Part shown: positions 16,035 to 29,089 of the stretch, one piece after another
Layout of the letters: each line of letters begins with the position of its first letter
Numbering within the stretch: the first letter of the stretch is position 1
NCBI RefSeq assembly: GCF_963675165.1
Contig: NC_087386.1
Span: 5,963,566 to 6,027,565, forward strand
Length of the DNA stretch: 64,000 nt
Reading direction: 5' to 3'
From: Halichondria panicea
Lineage: Eukaryota > Porifera > Demospongiae > Suberitida > Halichondriidae
Notes under the pieces: generated by a model
Databases searched by the model: none
What the model saw: only the letters and a program-made list of their open reading frames with translations
What the model was told of the DNA's origin: nothing
Translations under genes and position numbers: made by a program

Positions 16035-16193
16035 AATAATTATAGTGCGAAAGTTTTGAGGCACTTATATTTCGTGATGTGGAATGGCCTCTTGCACGTT
16101 TTAGCACATAATTCTAATAATTTTCGTGTAGGATTGCTAACCCACGAAAACAGCGAAAATTAAACCCCCTCGAAATTCCGCGCTATACTGTAC
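16035..16193. mobile_element. MITE relic, CCGTATAGCGCGAAA family
   Basis: The right end (cgaaattccgcgctatactg) is the reverse complement of the CCGTATAGCGCGAA terminus. The body shares the phrases 'gaggcacttatatttcgtg' and 'aacccacgaaaa' with the fuller copy at 46274-46517. The left end is degraded. Confidence 0.6.
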
Positions 16194-16671
16194 ATACCAA
16201 TAGACCACAGTCCCACAGTATGCGGAGTATACAATGTAATTACACTGAAGGAAAAACAACAGCCTTAATCGGCTCAGTATAAAAACAAAAAGCACTTGTA
16301 ACCCTCAGCGCTATAGTAGCTATAATATTATAGTAGGAAAAGAGCTTGCACACAGTGACTGTTGCACAATCGTTTTAATGCATGGAATATCTACACATGA
16401 AAACATAATTGCATGCTCTCCGATGCATTCTGCCTTTTACAAATGTCACTAGAGCACCTGCTGCTTTCAACAAGGCAGAGCTCGTTTTGTGTGCAGTGTC
16501 ACTGTGTATATATAGTAAGTACATTGTAGTATGCATGGGTATCATCTTGTATGAATAGCTGCTCAGCGGAAAAGTAGTGTGGGCTGAAAGCCTGCTATAG
16601 GTCTGGCTTTCACAGTCACATCCTTACTTCCCTTCACGAAGGCTGCATGGTTGGAAATATACCGTATAGCC

Positions 16672-16735
16672 GGTAATTTTCAGGGGACAAATATTTATGA
16701 CCACGAATATTTTACCCACAAATGAAGCGACCTTG
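16672..16735. mobile_element. MITE end, CCGTATAGCGGGTAA family, partial
   Basis: The sequence taccgtatagccggtaattt followed by a degenerate 'cgaatattttaccc' block matches the ends of the full element at 6815-7023. No matching right end is obvious, so this is a fragment. Confidence 0.5.
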
Positions 16736-19028
16736 ACTACCTTTACCTGCAGTGCAAGCATACTTATAATGTTGTCGTTGCATTGGAAAACAAATGGCCT
16801 GAGAATAATCCCCATCATTCACCATGAGATCTCCCATCAAACAACCAATAACATCACTAGCTGTTGCTATGGGGACAGCCCCTCGGATAATGACCACTTC
16901 CATCGTAAGTGCATTCCCTTCCGATAACTACATCGTGTTTGTCAATAATAGAGTCTTCCATTACCATACGGGTATATGTGCATGCATACTCCCTTTGACT
17001 GATAAGGGTTTTCTATCACTTCCAGTCATTGCTTCCATTGTGCCCGTTGTACGTGTAAACAGCTATAGTGCATTGTACATGCATTGCCAAGGATCTGACA
17101 GGCTTAGTGAGTGTCACTTTGGCTCGTGAGTCTTGTATACTCCACTGTGCATTATGACACACACACACCTGTGTCTGTGCTGCCTGCCAACCCCATCAGT
17201 GGAACACTAATTGTTATGGTCAGTCAATCAAAGAACCGGCAACAGACCACCTTAACTTGATTACCCTTTATTTCACCCTAAATGTATTCTCCAAATTCCA
17301 ACAGTAATGCATATGATATCTAGATAATCTATTTATGGTACCTGGCTATACATCCTCCAGTGTGGGATGTGCACTGTAAGATCATATGTTGTCATCCTCA
17401 CATAGCTGGCTGCTCTAATATCATCTCTTATGTGTTCTCAGGCAATGTATACATCTTGTTGGGGCTTGTACATACTCTGTTGTCAGTGCAGAACTCCCTA
17501 CATACACACAGGCAGGCGAGATAAGTGTATGCAGGGGAGTCCACCAAGCCTGATTGTGGCCATCCAGTAGACTAGAGGGAGCCTATGATATTCAAGAAGG
17601 TGGATAAACGGGTTGAATTAATCAATTCTGTCTACCCCACTGATGCCACTGTGCTTCACTCTGAGAGACAGTCCTGTGTATAGAGAGGAAGGGCATCCAC
17701 GTACACAATGATTGTTTAATGGCTTTGGGTAGAATGGGTGATAAATGGGTGCTACCAACTGGAATGTTTAGAGTGTGGGTATTCCGAGAGACTGTGGTCA
17801 GTCAGTGAGTGAGTGTCAATGTGTGGCTTCCCTGCAGTACAATAGAGCCAGGAAGCATTGCCTGCATTGCCTGCATTGCTAGGGTCCCTCAATTACACAC
17901 AGCATATGGTTTCTGTTGTAAACAATCTCGTATCAACAATCACTGTGTGTGATGCCCTACTCTCTCTATTCCCTGCACAGGACTCAGTGGCACCAGTGGC
18001 ACCAGACAGAATAAAATTAAGATGCATACAATTTATTAATTTTAGTTTTGTGCATGTATACATAATTATGTATGTGACTCGTGAATTCCATTCGTACACA
18101 TACTGTCTGCCTATCATATTTCATGCTGAGACATAACATGAAAACGGCTCTGTTTTGTGTTTAGTTCTGATTATGGAATGTCAGTGTGGGAATGAGTCGA
18201 TGTACTGTACCCACAAACCAAACAATTCTTGAGATTGGCTTCAATTAACCTCTAGCTCTGGATAGATCATTATTAGGTGTTTTTTTTTAGGTTGTACTGC
18301 AGAGAAGATTCAGTCTTAAGTACTTATAGGGGATCATATAAACAACTTTGAACCTTAACACCAATTAAAATATAAGTGCGAGTGACATCAAGACAACCCC
18401 GCGATTAGATCCTTATTAGGCCATACCACATAGTACTCCAACACCGCATCCTGTGCATGCAGCCTAACAGGCTAGCCCCGCATCGATATTCTCTTGCATG
18501 TATTCTACAGGTATGTATGCTATCAACTATTATATTATTTATGACTATATGTACCAATACAGTATAGCAGCATGCGTATGTACTTCAGTTTGAGGTGGTT
18601 GATTTTTGAACAATTGATTTTATAACAAGATTCATTGAGTACTCTTAATAAGACACATTCAGTGCACACAATAAAAATCACAGCACACACACACACACAC
18701 ACAAACAGAGAGTGAGTCACATAATAGCCACTAGGGTGTTAGTTTAGGAGCAAGAGTTGTCAGAAGTGCAACAGTCAATGAATCTGCAGGGACAGGGGGA
18801 GAGACAAGAATCACTAGACATGTTCAAACTGCCATATAAGTGTTAATTGAGATAGTCCCTTGTTTTGTTTACAAGCTGCTACAGTTTCAGTTCTGAACCT
18901 CCAAAACAACAACTCAACACAACTAAAGGACCCCCCCCCACACTCACACACACACTCACACACACACTCACACACACAAACAGCTAACTACAATAACTCA
19001 CAATGGTGTGCTGAATGATGCATTATGT

Positions 19029-22000
19029 CTAGTTGGCCAGCAGTGGCAAGGGGCTGCGTTGGTCCTCAATCCTTGTAGACTGAAGATGTTGAATCAAATT
19101 GAAGAAATCTTCACTAGGCATAGTGCTCTTCCGAACTGCCGCTCTATTGCTAGGCAACATCGGGTCCACAGATCTTTGCTCGTCAATTCTTGAGCTCTGC
19201 GTGGGGAGGGATAGGGTCAGTACAAGTAGGCATCAGATTATGGGTGCTGCATTTATCACACCAAACAATATAGAGAGGGAGCAGCCCCCCTAAAACAGTG
19301 TGTTATCAGTTTGAGTGTCTAGTGCTGGCTGTACAAAGGTTCTGTAAGTGTATTCACAAGGTGTGGGGCGTATTCAGAGGGCATGATCATATGAATACCT
19401 CCCCACCTAACTTGCCCTGGAATGCTGCTTGGGCTAATGTACCACTAGGCAGTGTGTCGAGTAATCAAGAGTTGTATCAACAGTTACTTTGTGTAACTAT
19501 TGTATACAGTCATTAAAGGGACCAAACAACCATTGTGCACAATACACACACACACACACACTACACACTAGGTTGCAAGACTAACAATGTACCTGGACAG
19601 ACAGGATCATATCAAAGAGCTCCTCTTGAGACTGCCCTCCCTGAGGTCGACCCTGGGCCATGATGTGAGGGGGCTCAATCATTGCAGATCGTTGATCCTC
19701 TATCCGTGATTCTTGTAATGTCCAGAGCATGTCAAACAAATCGTCCTCACGCTCCTTGTGTTGAATAGGCTGGTTTGAGGGAAAGGTAGTTCGCTGGTCA
19801 TCCAAGCGATGAGCCTGGCACTTGGTCACCATGTCAAAAAACCCGTCGTCCAATGTAACATCATCAACCTGTTAACAGATAATTATAAAGATGAATAGTG
19901 CACACACACAATGCACACACGGTGTTGTGTGTGTTTTGACTATTGACTAACGCAATTGGCAAGCTTCACTGTTAAATGTCACACCATTCTCACCACACTA
20001 TGGGATGCAACAGTACACAGCTACTAGCTCTAACTACAGAGGCTGGACAACCTACACCTCTACCTACACATGCATGACATGAAGTTACAGCTAGCTACAA
20101 GTACGTTGTATAACTACTTATAAATACAGGCATTGCAAGGCCAAGGGTCTCTAATCTCTATAACTCACGATGTTAGAATGCAGACTAGCGTAGGAAGAGT
20201 GTCTCACAACCAAACAAGCCATTGTTAGAACTATATCTTTCCACAAACCACAAAGAAACACAGAACACTAGCTAGCTAGCTACAGGCTGGCCACGAGAGA
20301 GTTTATAAGTAAAATTGACACTCTATTATAGCGAAAAGGAATGTAAAATTGAAATATTACCCAAATTAAAGCCGCACTAAAAACAATTAACTACCTCGAG
20401 GGCGGCTACTATTATATACAAACTCAAACTTACAGTGATAGTGCCAAGAGAGTCTTCATGTGATGATGCCATTGAGCTAGTGGGTGACGTAGTTCCTGTG
20501 GAGCCAGCACGCGAGTCTTGGCGAGAATGCTGCATTGGGTAATGATCTTTAAAACAAAACCACATAATGCATATAGGACATTTAATACATGTTTGGTTAA
20601 TGATCTTTACCCACCTTATAAAACACTCCTGAGCCTGTACTAGTGGTGCTGCTAGCAATGCTCAATTTCTTACCAAGTCGAGTTTTGCGGCGAACTGGAG
20701 GAGATATCAGACAATAAATAAAACTTATAACAGAGAATAGTAATAATTATTAATACTTTACTTGAACTACCTGTACTGTACATAATTATTATTATCAGAA
20801 TATTTTGCGGGTGAAAAAAACTTAATTTGCAGAATGAGCCAAATCAGCATAAAAATTGACCCTCTTTGCAATCTAAATATTGCGTTTCTGGCAAGTAATT
20901 ACCAGTATCACTTTAGGTGTTGCGATTGTAATTTTGCGAACTGATCAACGCTCGCAAAAGTTTGCATAATTATGTTTGATGCTCGCAAAACAATCTAGTA
21001 TTACAGAAATTGATAGTCACGTTACTGGACAAAAGGACTAGACACGTATTAAGCCAATAAAGTTAGCACCATAAAAGGCTAACTGCCCTGAGAGCCTGTA
21101 GTCAGGCACTAATTGCCGCTAATTGCCATTCATTAAGGAAAATGAGTACCCGAATTAACACTTGGAACTGTATACTCTAGTAAGCTAGCTCTCAGCTAGT
21201 TTGTAGGGGTGCTGTGATGAATCAATGAGCAGGAATGTCGGCTATGCATTAGCACAGCCAAACCACTTTAGCTACTCCCTTGGCTGGCATGCACACAGTA
21301 CAGGACTTACCGTTGCCCCAATCATGAGAAGCACTTGATAATCGTGGAGAGGGGGATGGGCACTCATATCTAGAGGAGGGGGGACATAGACAACTATAAA
21401 ATAAGGCCATACAATTAATTATAGAAAGTGTACAATAATCTTAACATCACTTACTAGTATTACACGCTATTGGCAAATAAGCACGTTACAACTATTACAC
21501 ACAAATAACTGTGTACACGCACTGTCAACAAGGGGGATAGCAAACGTCCTAATATAACAATCATTGAATGCAGTCAAAGAGACCTCCCCAACCATACACA
21601 GTCGCCTCTAGCGTGACACACGGCGTGCCTTTGATCGAAAGTGGATCAACAAATTGCCTAATGGAAGTCTTACTTAGTCTGAAAAGACCTCCATTTGGCA
21701 TGCGCATGCACTCACTTGTTGCAAAGGTTTAACACAGTATCCAAGTCTTCAATATTCTTCCTAGCGGTTGCAGCACCCTCACAATCCCCCAACTCCAGAC
21801 AGATCGTCAGATGCTTGTTAGCAAAATGCCGAGCTTGAATATGGTCTCTCATAGCTGTGTAGGAATTACCAAGACTCCAGTAGGCGCGTAACTCTCCCAT
21901 CCTATATATGAGGGAAAGAAAGTAAAAATAAAAATAGTGAGTAGTGGGGAAGATCATAAGATCATACTATAAAGTAATGCTCTAGCCACTCAACGTACTT

Positions 22001-24637
22001 GTCTCCCAGCTGTAGAGCAAAGTGCAAATGTTTCATGTGATAGTCGATAGCTCGATGATAGTTCTCCATGAGAGTGAAAGTGTTTCCCAGGCTGTAGCAA
22101 GACTGTGCCTCGAAGGCAACATCACCGACTTCCTTAGATACTTCCAGAGCATTCCTATAGAGAGAGGACATTAACAAAGGGCACGGACGATTGGACAGCC
22201 TCTATGTACAGGTTATGTCAACTAGACGATCGTATCTACATAACTCTATTAAATACACATAATCATATCATTATAGCTCTAGCTATTAATACACATACTC
22301 ACAGGTAGTATTGAGCTGCAGCACTGTACTTGCCCAGGAATACCTGAGCGTTGCCTAGGTTACTGTACGCTCTCCGACAAGCCATTTTATCGCCAAGAAT
22401 CTCAGCAATAGTCAGTCGCTGTGAGAAAAATTATTCTATAAAATTTGGACCAAAATCCAAATTATAGACACTCTCACCTCTTCGTGGTACTTGATGGCCT
22501 TCTTGTAGTTGCCTAGGAGATAGTGCGTATTACCAAGGTTACCAACGGTGCGACCCTGAGCTTGATGATCTCCCAGCTCTTTGACAATCTTCAGGTTGAG
22601 TCTGTGACATAAAGAGGGGTGGCACATGAGCTAGCGTATTGCATATATTATCTAAAAGTTAAAAGTAACAGCCGTTCAAAGATGCTCTATTGAACACTAG
22701 GTTCCTTGTAGTTTGAATCAGCTCTGTAACTTTAGTTCTGGTGGTCCAAATTAAACGATACACATCATGTGCACGTGCAGCAATGTTTGTATAAACGTGC
22801 TCTCAATCACATCCTGGCTGAGTGTTAACCATCTTTCTCTAGCAGGAATTATCACATGCGCTGGGGCCACCTGCTCTCTGGAGTACCACCACAAACACTG
22901 ACAATTACACACACCACCACACATGCGCCTGACCTGAAGCCACCCACCCCCTCTATACAGACTAGGCAGGTGCAGGCCAGGGGACACCCCTCACCACTAG
23001 GGCAAGCACAGCTGACAAGTTGGTGAAGCTCACTCACTCATAATGCCGTGCCGCTTGCTCTAGAGAGCCTCTAACGAAGGACTCCCCCTGACTAGTGGAG
23101 GCCTCTGTCACACTCTTCCCTCTAGCGTGGTAGACATTGCCAAGGTTGTACAGTGCTCTGCTCTCCAATACCTGTGTGTGGGGGGGGTGGTTGGGTATGT
23201 GTGTGGGGGGTGGGTGGGATGGAATCATTTACACGGATGCTCCTAACAAGATTGCGTTAATCGAATACATATAATCTAATTTTAGACTCACAACAAAGTT
23301 CACCAACATTGCTAGCTGTCAACACACACACAGTTGGTTGCTTAGGATAGTAATTATGTAATATGTGCATCATCAGATACGATAGTAGGAAACCGTTGAA
23401 ACTGACAACTAATAAGCCAATCAAACACTATCGTATGCAACCATTTTAGCTCAAAATGAACGTGACAAATCGTAGTGTTACAGTAAGGCAACTTGATCAG
23501 TGGTGCCTCACAATATCAAAGCTGAATTTACATAATAATAAAGGGAAGGAAGTTTTGGGGAATCAAACTACAGTGCATCACTTTCAAGGCAGTATGGTTA
23601 GCTGCTATAGATGATATAAACAAGTACACAGTGGGCATAGCAACCCAGGAACTAGTGGGATAAATCAACACACTAGACACACAAACTCTGCACTGTCTGA
23701 CAGCTGCATAATACAGTTGAGTATTGCACATGTAATGCAAGCTGGTCAGTATTGACCTAACCACAGACGCTATATCAGCTATAAGATATAACATTGCAAT
23801 TTTGCAATTTATAAAACTAGCTACAACAGTGTAAGCGAGGATGCATTGTCAAGTTTATGGTTGTTAGGCAATACTCCGAAATAGACATGCATACAATCAA
23901 CTGAAGTATCACAGGGGAGGCATAGACATCATTAGTAGGAGGCACAAACAATACACGAGCTGCCAAGAGTTAGTGAATCGAGGACTGGCCGTTGCATGGA
24001 GCCGTAACACACAAACACGCAATACACACACACACGCGTGCACGCACACACACACACACACACAGCGTGCAGAGACAGCTAAGGGAAGCCATACTGGCTG
24101 GATGTTAAATCTAGTTACGAAGGCATCGATTATTGAGTTAACTATTTCAACTACATTAATTTTAATGACATTCATAGCTGCTAGCTAGCTCACCTTGTCA
24201 GCCATTCCTCTCGCCAGATCAAGCTGCATCCTACAGCAAGCAATGGACTCGTCAAACTGTCCGAGTGCCTTCAGAGCACTGCCAATATTCCCGCATGCCT
24301 TTGCCTCTCCCAACTTGTCCCCCATGCTCCTTGCAAGGGTCAGATCTTGCTTATGATATTCCAGGGATTTGCCATAGTTCTCCAGATAGAAGTATGCATT
24401 ACCCAGTTGGCTGTACAGTGCACTGAGAGTTTTAATGTCACTGGTTCCAGTCCTAGTAGCTGCCTCCAGGCGCTCTATGCCTTCCTCCCAGAGGCCCTCC
24501 TTGCACAGCCGCTCTCCCTCTGTAGCCAGCTCGTTGCAGGTTTGTTCCACCATCACTTGACGGGCTTTCTTGCTCTTGAACGACATTCGAAACTTTGAGT
24601 TGCGTCTTTGCAGCTTGTGGTTAGTTATGGTACTCAT
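19029..24637 (-). CDS. GPSM2: LGN/Pins homologue: TPR plus four GoLoco motifs
   Basis: LGN/Pins binds Galpha-i-GDP through GoLoco motifs and NuMA through TPRs, orienting the mitotic spindle at the cell cortex. Exon 1 (24194-24637, MSTITNHKLQRRN start) has the first TPRs (EGERLCKEGLWEEGIERLEAA, NAYFYLENYGKSLEYHKQDL). Further TPR exons lie at about 23040-23170, 22478-22603, 22303-22421, 22000-22158 and 21715-21902, each with the ALYNLGN/NLGNTHYLLG type of helix. Small linker exons follow (about 21312, 20632 and 20437). The C-terminal exons hold four GoLoco motifs: DDGFFDMVTKCQAHRLDDQR, EDDLFDMLWTLQESRIEDQR, QEELFDMILSVQ continued as SSRIDEQR, and SEDFFNLIQHLQSTRIEDQR. The stop is at 19029-19031 after LPLLAN. 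The third GoLoco is split by an intron. Four GoLocos match GPSM2. Gene order within the protein is canonical and nothing appears broken. Confidence 0.93.
20789..21004. mobile_element. probable MITE in a GPSM2 intron
   Basis: This AT-rich segment has repeated 'attttgcgggtg', 'ttttgcgaactgatc' and 'gctcgcaaaa' blocks in both orientations. Ends resembling agaatattttgcggg and its inverse recur in the EZH introns near 41390-41560 and 50630-50800, with 'tgtttgcgagcatgc' and 'ccagcaaaatattcta'. The boundaries are approximate. Confidence 0.45.
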
Positions 24638-25294
24638 TGTGACGTCACCTTGTACTACTACAAGCTTAGTGAAATGTATTTTTTGCAATCAACTCTAAAC
24701 AAACAAATGATTCAAACATAAACTTTCTGCAGCTTATAAATGACTAGAAAGATGCAATATGATACAGGTCTAATTGAGCTAGCTATTTGGATGTGGGTGT
24801 ATCTGGTGGCAATGCCTAAAGAGAACGGTACTACTTAAAATCGGCACATGCTACATTCCATGAGTTATGAGCCATAGCACGGAAAGAAATGGCTTCCTTC
24901 ATTTATGGTGTAAGAATTCACTGCCAGGGAGACAGGCTACTCAGATGACGGATGTAGCCATCAAAAACTGTATTTATGGAATGTGCTCAATGCACATCAT
25001 TAGACCAAGTACGTGAGATTGTTTGCATCTTGCCATTAGCCGTACAAAGGATGACTACAACTTATAGGGCAGCCAGATAATCACGCGATAAACAAGCTGA
25101 AACAGAACACTGATTTATAGTGCCTGTAATTTGTATAGTGTACCATTTTAAGCTTAGCCTTATTTAATACCTAGATAGCATGAAATTGACGACGTGCAAA
25201 AAATGAATAACAACATGTTTGTGCAATATGCAATCAAAGCAGTACACATCACAGGAAATGGTGTACAAGAGACCTTTACAGAAAGTTAGTCCAT

Positions 25295-28200
25295 TTAGGA
25301 TGGTGGGTGAAAGTTTGGGTCAAGATAGTTGAACCCTGTGACCGTTGAGAGGGAGCTATAGTCCTTGTCAAACAGGGCTGACGAGTTGCTAGGGGCAATG
25401 ATAGACAACATCTGTAGATCATGACTGGGCAAGTGGGTGGAGCTTCGATGGTCACTGTGTGCGTGCGTCAGGGAATGGTATTTTGTACACACAACACAGC
25501 CTGAAGCAACCATTAGAGGATCAAAGACTAATTTGGTCAGGTTTATAATTTATATGTTTGTCCATCAGATAGTAAACACATTCAGTCACTGTCAAAACAC
25601 GTGATGTTGTACACATATGAAAGGCACACCTGTTTACACAGTCACTGCACAATTGTGTTGGGTTCTCCTCTGGGCAGTCAGAGCAGGACCAGTACACACC
25701 ACTCCCGAGCACCTTGCTACAGCAGCCACACTGCAGGCAACACATACACAACTTAACCACGGGGTTTATAAGGATGTGTTCCCTCACCGTGATGGAGCCT
25801 CCACTGCTCTCCTCTGTACCCAGCATCTCAGAGCACTCACTGTCATTGTCCTATGAAAGAAGGGAGAGGTCACACGCTACACACACTACACACTAACATG
25901 CATTCCTGACTACAAGCCACGCTCTTTGAAGATAATCACTCTAAATTGTGGTAACATGTGCTTAAATCAACAAGTGGTCCAAGCCAAATAGGCATGTTGT
26001 AACAGGGAAGGGAAGGAATGAGTACGGGGTACGGGGTTGGATATGAAGACTGAGTATGCATTATAAACATATTATCTTTATAGTTGACACAGTACACTTT
26101 ATACAAGTGTTGAATAACGTACTAGTGGTCCCTGAAATCCATTAAATGGGGGAGGGGGTTTGCAGTTGAATATCTTTCAACAGCCGTAACTTCAGTATTA
26201 ATGATCCAATTTCAAAAATGTTATGATTTTCTGAAAGCTTAGAAAGAGACCTTTCAAATGATGTGTTTAAATCCAAAAATTTGTTGGGCCATAATTAGTC
26301 ATTTTTCGGCCTTGGACCATGGGCTATAGCCAATGGTATTTGGCTGAAATTGGTAAATTTTTTTATATCCCAAATATGAACATTGATGATACCATTTGAA
26401 AGGGCTATTTCTAAGCTTTCAGAAAATCATAAAATTGTTGAAATTGAATACACGAAATTTAAGTTATGGCAGCTAAAGGAGTCCCCGAACCATTGATTAA
26501 TTAATAGAGGGTTTCGGGGGGTTGCAGTTGAACAGTCGTAACTTGAAAATGTTATGAAAACTTAGACACTAGTTGATAAGATCTACATGGGAAGTACATG
26601 GGAAGTACATGGGAAAAGTGCCTCAGAGCAGGTATACTATGGGACTTAGTATACCTGCAAATTTACTTAGTATACCTAGTATTCCGTTGTCAAGTAATTG
26701 TATTGTAGTCAAGCGGTTTGTGCATGTGCACTAGTATCTAAATGAGCTAGACACTGTTTTGTCGGTGTCCATGTGATTTAGAAGCCCTCAGCCACTTTAG
26801 TACCCTCGCTACGCTCGGGATACTAAATCAGTGCCTTTGGGCTTCTAAATCCCATAGACACCTCCAAAACAGTGTCTAACTATTATTTAGAAAGAGACCT
26901 TTTAAATGATGTGTTCCTTCCTTTTTACAACATGCCAATCTCAACTATCCACACTATACAACACTCACTGAAGAGTCATAGTCATCTCCCTGCTGCTGTG
27001 TTGGGTCAGTCATGAACACTCGGGGGGCCAGAGAGCTGAAGAAAGTTGAAGGACGACGGAAACCTCCTTTCCTACCACCGCGACCCTGTGAGGGAACATT
27101 GTTTCAAGATGTACCCTCAAAGGTAGCTCCTGAATTGTCTTAATCGCTTACCTTTCTCTTTTTCCTGGAGTACCTACTCATGTTGGGCACTCTACCAGGG
27201 ACAGGCAGTCCAGACTGGGCCAACTTGATGAAGTACTTCTGCACATGAGTTGCCACCTGCACGTGTACAGTCAATGACACTGTATATATAACAGCGGTCA
27301 TTTTCGTACGGTTCGATTTAGAGCATTAAATCTGAAAATTAAAACGGCGAAATTATTGTGCGCACTAGGTTCTTACCAGGAGTGCTACGTTACCATTCTG
27401 AGTTGTACGGATATTTAGAATACGAAATATTAAACTTGGTGGTTCATATGAAATTTTGCACAACAAGTATACTAGCATCGTACCTGTTGTGGTGTGCGTG
27501 AGCCGAGAGCCTTGGCTATCTTCTGGTATCTCTTACTCTCCACTTTCTCCGGAGGATATTCCGTTAATAATTCCTCAAAACGAGCCTGCAATGAATGGAA
27601 TGATAACGGCTTTTCCTTCTCTCACTCATCTCCACCTGCTCCTCTGGTGTCCAGGGCAGTCTGTAAGTAGCAGGTCTGTTGACATCCTTGCTCCTCGGCT
27701 CAGTAGAGACCTAGGGATGAGGGGAGGTGTGTGTACACACGCACACACACACATACTGTATTTGTCAGACATTTCTATTTACCCCGGACACTCCTTTGGG
27801 AAATTTTCGTTGTTCTACTACAACGGACACTCTAGTGCTTTAATATTACATTTGTTCTGATGAAAAGTTGAGTTACATTCATAGACGGCAAGTAAGACTT
27901 AAAGTGCTGCAGTTAGATAGCTTTGAGTAGCTAGTTTTAGATAGCTAGTGCAACTATTCAGTCGCACACTGTTCTATTAAACTTAGCTAGCTCGCATGCC
28001 TTGTTCTAATTATTCTGGACACTTCGCATGCTCTATAAAATCTGTTCCAATTATACCTACAAATAATTACTGTCCGATAAATTAGAACATATACGGTACA
28101 CACGCACACACGCACACACACGCACACACAACATACCAATGGTTTTTCATCCAGACTGGAGATCAAAGGTCGCGAGTGGCCTCTAGTATTGATATAAAGA

Positions 28201-28771
28201 TTCGAGTGTTGCTTAGCGACTTGTTGCAAGCTCTCGATGTAACCTTTCCACTCTATGTTGGGTATTTCCGCCACTGACTGTCGACTAGGCAGAGGGGGGC
28301 GTGTCTGTAGTGGGTGTAACCTTGTGACACACCCCCTTACAATGACCTCTCACCCCACTAGTGAGAGCCTCCACAAAAGCAACCGGATCTCTCTCAGCTT
28401 TAACCTGACTCTGTATTAAACACTCCATATCCTATATAAGGGGGTTGTGTGCATGTGCTATGTCAGGGTGTATAGTGACGTCACCTTTATGACTTGGATC
28501 TTCTGAGCCTCCAGCACAGCGAGCGTCTTGATAAGCCTCTGGTAGCTATAGACAGTGCATGGTAACACACACACACACGTACATAGGTGACTTACTCTAG
28601 GTTATTTTTGAGAACGAGTACATCAGAATCAAAGAAGAACCTCTCCTTCGTATTGGGAATGGGTGGACTGCTTTTCTCAGGCACAGAGGGACCTTGGTAC
28701 ACTGGTACAGTCTTACTACCAACACCACCAGCAGCACAAGCACCACTGCTGCTGCTTGTAGCTTCTTCCAT
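25295..28771 (-). CDS. ZZZ3: ZZZ3 homologue (SANT/Myb plus ZZ zinc finger, ATAC complex)
   Basis: ZZZ3 reads histone H3 through its ZZ finger within the ATAC acetyltransferase complex. The start at 28769-28771 gives [18 protein letters not shown]. Short exons follow to about 28140 ([21 protein letters not shown]). The SANT/Myb domain is split over three exons: LPWTPEEQ (about 27640-27710), [20 protein letters not shown] (about 27484-27592) and [12 protein letters not shown] (about 27180-27257). [18 protein letters not shown] linker follows. The ZZ finger ([20 protein letters not shown], then LCSDC) lies at about 25630-25740. The C terminus has ALFDKDYSS and [10 protein letters not shown], the same ending as human ZZZ3, which is what made the identification firm. 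The large intron from about 25860 to 26960 is filled with inverted repeats. The start is 318 bp from the divergent FAAH-2 gene. Confidence 0.88.
26150..26530. repeat. imperfect inverted repeat in ZZZ3 intron
   Basis: A left block (gattttctgaaagcttagaa, then gacctttcaaatgatg) is matched in inverse by a right block (catttgaaagggctatttct, then ctttcagaaaatcataaaa). The outer 'gggggtttgcagttgaa' string recurs near 26517 as a direct copy (ggggggttgcagttgaac). It looks like a decayed foldback or MITE insertion. Confidence 0.55.
26748..26878. mobile_element. foldback hairpin element in ZZZ3 intron
   Basis: The outer arms are tagacactgtttt and aaaacagtgtcta. Paired blocks follow: 'atttagaagccc' with 'gggcttctaaat', and 'tagtaccctcgc' with 'gggatacta'. 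The tip holds 'cgctacgctcggg'. The same design recurs at 41012-41142 and 52966-53097. There is no coding sequence. Confidence 0.7.
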
Positions 28772-29047
28772 GATGAGAGCTGAGAGGGGTTCTCTTGATC
28801 TTGGATCGTACGGATCGTCTCTTTGATAGGTACACTTCTTCTCTCCACGTGGGTGTAGTTTGTAGAAGGCGTGTCAGAGAGGGTGTGTGCTCAAGAAAGA
28901 GAACTGAGCTGAAAAAGAAGGTAAAAAGACAGCATATACATGCTACAGCTACCGACTGCTGGCTTTTACATACCTATGTACTATGGTTCTATACTGTACT
29001 TTAGTGTTCTGTGATATATCCGCCATTTAATATACTGATTCCATCCA

Positions 29048-29084
<37 letters not shown>

Positions 29085-29089
29085 CAACT
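28772..29089. promoter_or_regulatory. divergent promoter region, ZZZ3 / FAAH-2
   Basis: These 318 bp lie between two divergent start codons. They include a (CA)n tract at about 29050-29083 directly upstream of the FAAH-2 start. I cannot tell where transcription begins. Confidence 0.4.

Larger units (their letters stand above)
14871..19028. other. gene-poor stretch between FAAH-1 and GPSM2
   Basis: I support no gene in these 4 kb. It holds a T26 run (15039-15064), which could be the poly(A) end of a minus-strand retroposon. It also holds a degenerate tandem repeat of a 'aagtaccctttacaagc' motif (about 15440-15650), two MITE pieces listed separately, and CA-rich bits near 18690 and 18940. Bases next to 19028 are the 3' UTR of GPSM2. 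Confidence 0.5.

Noticed and set aside
16824-17129. 101-codon plus-strand open frame between FAAH-1 and GPSM2
   Set aside because: No domain, no splice context and no paralogue in the window. An overlapping minus frame is equally open, so chance is likely.
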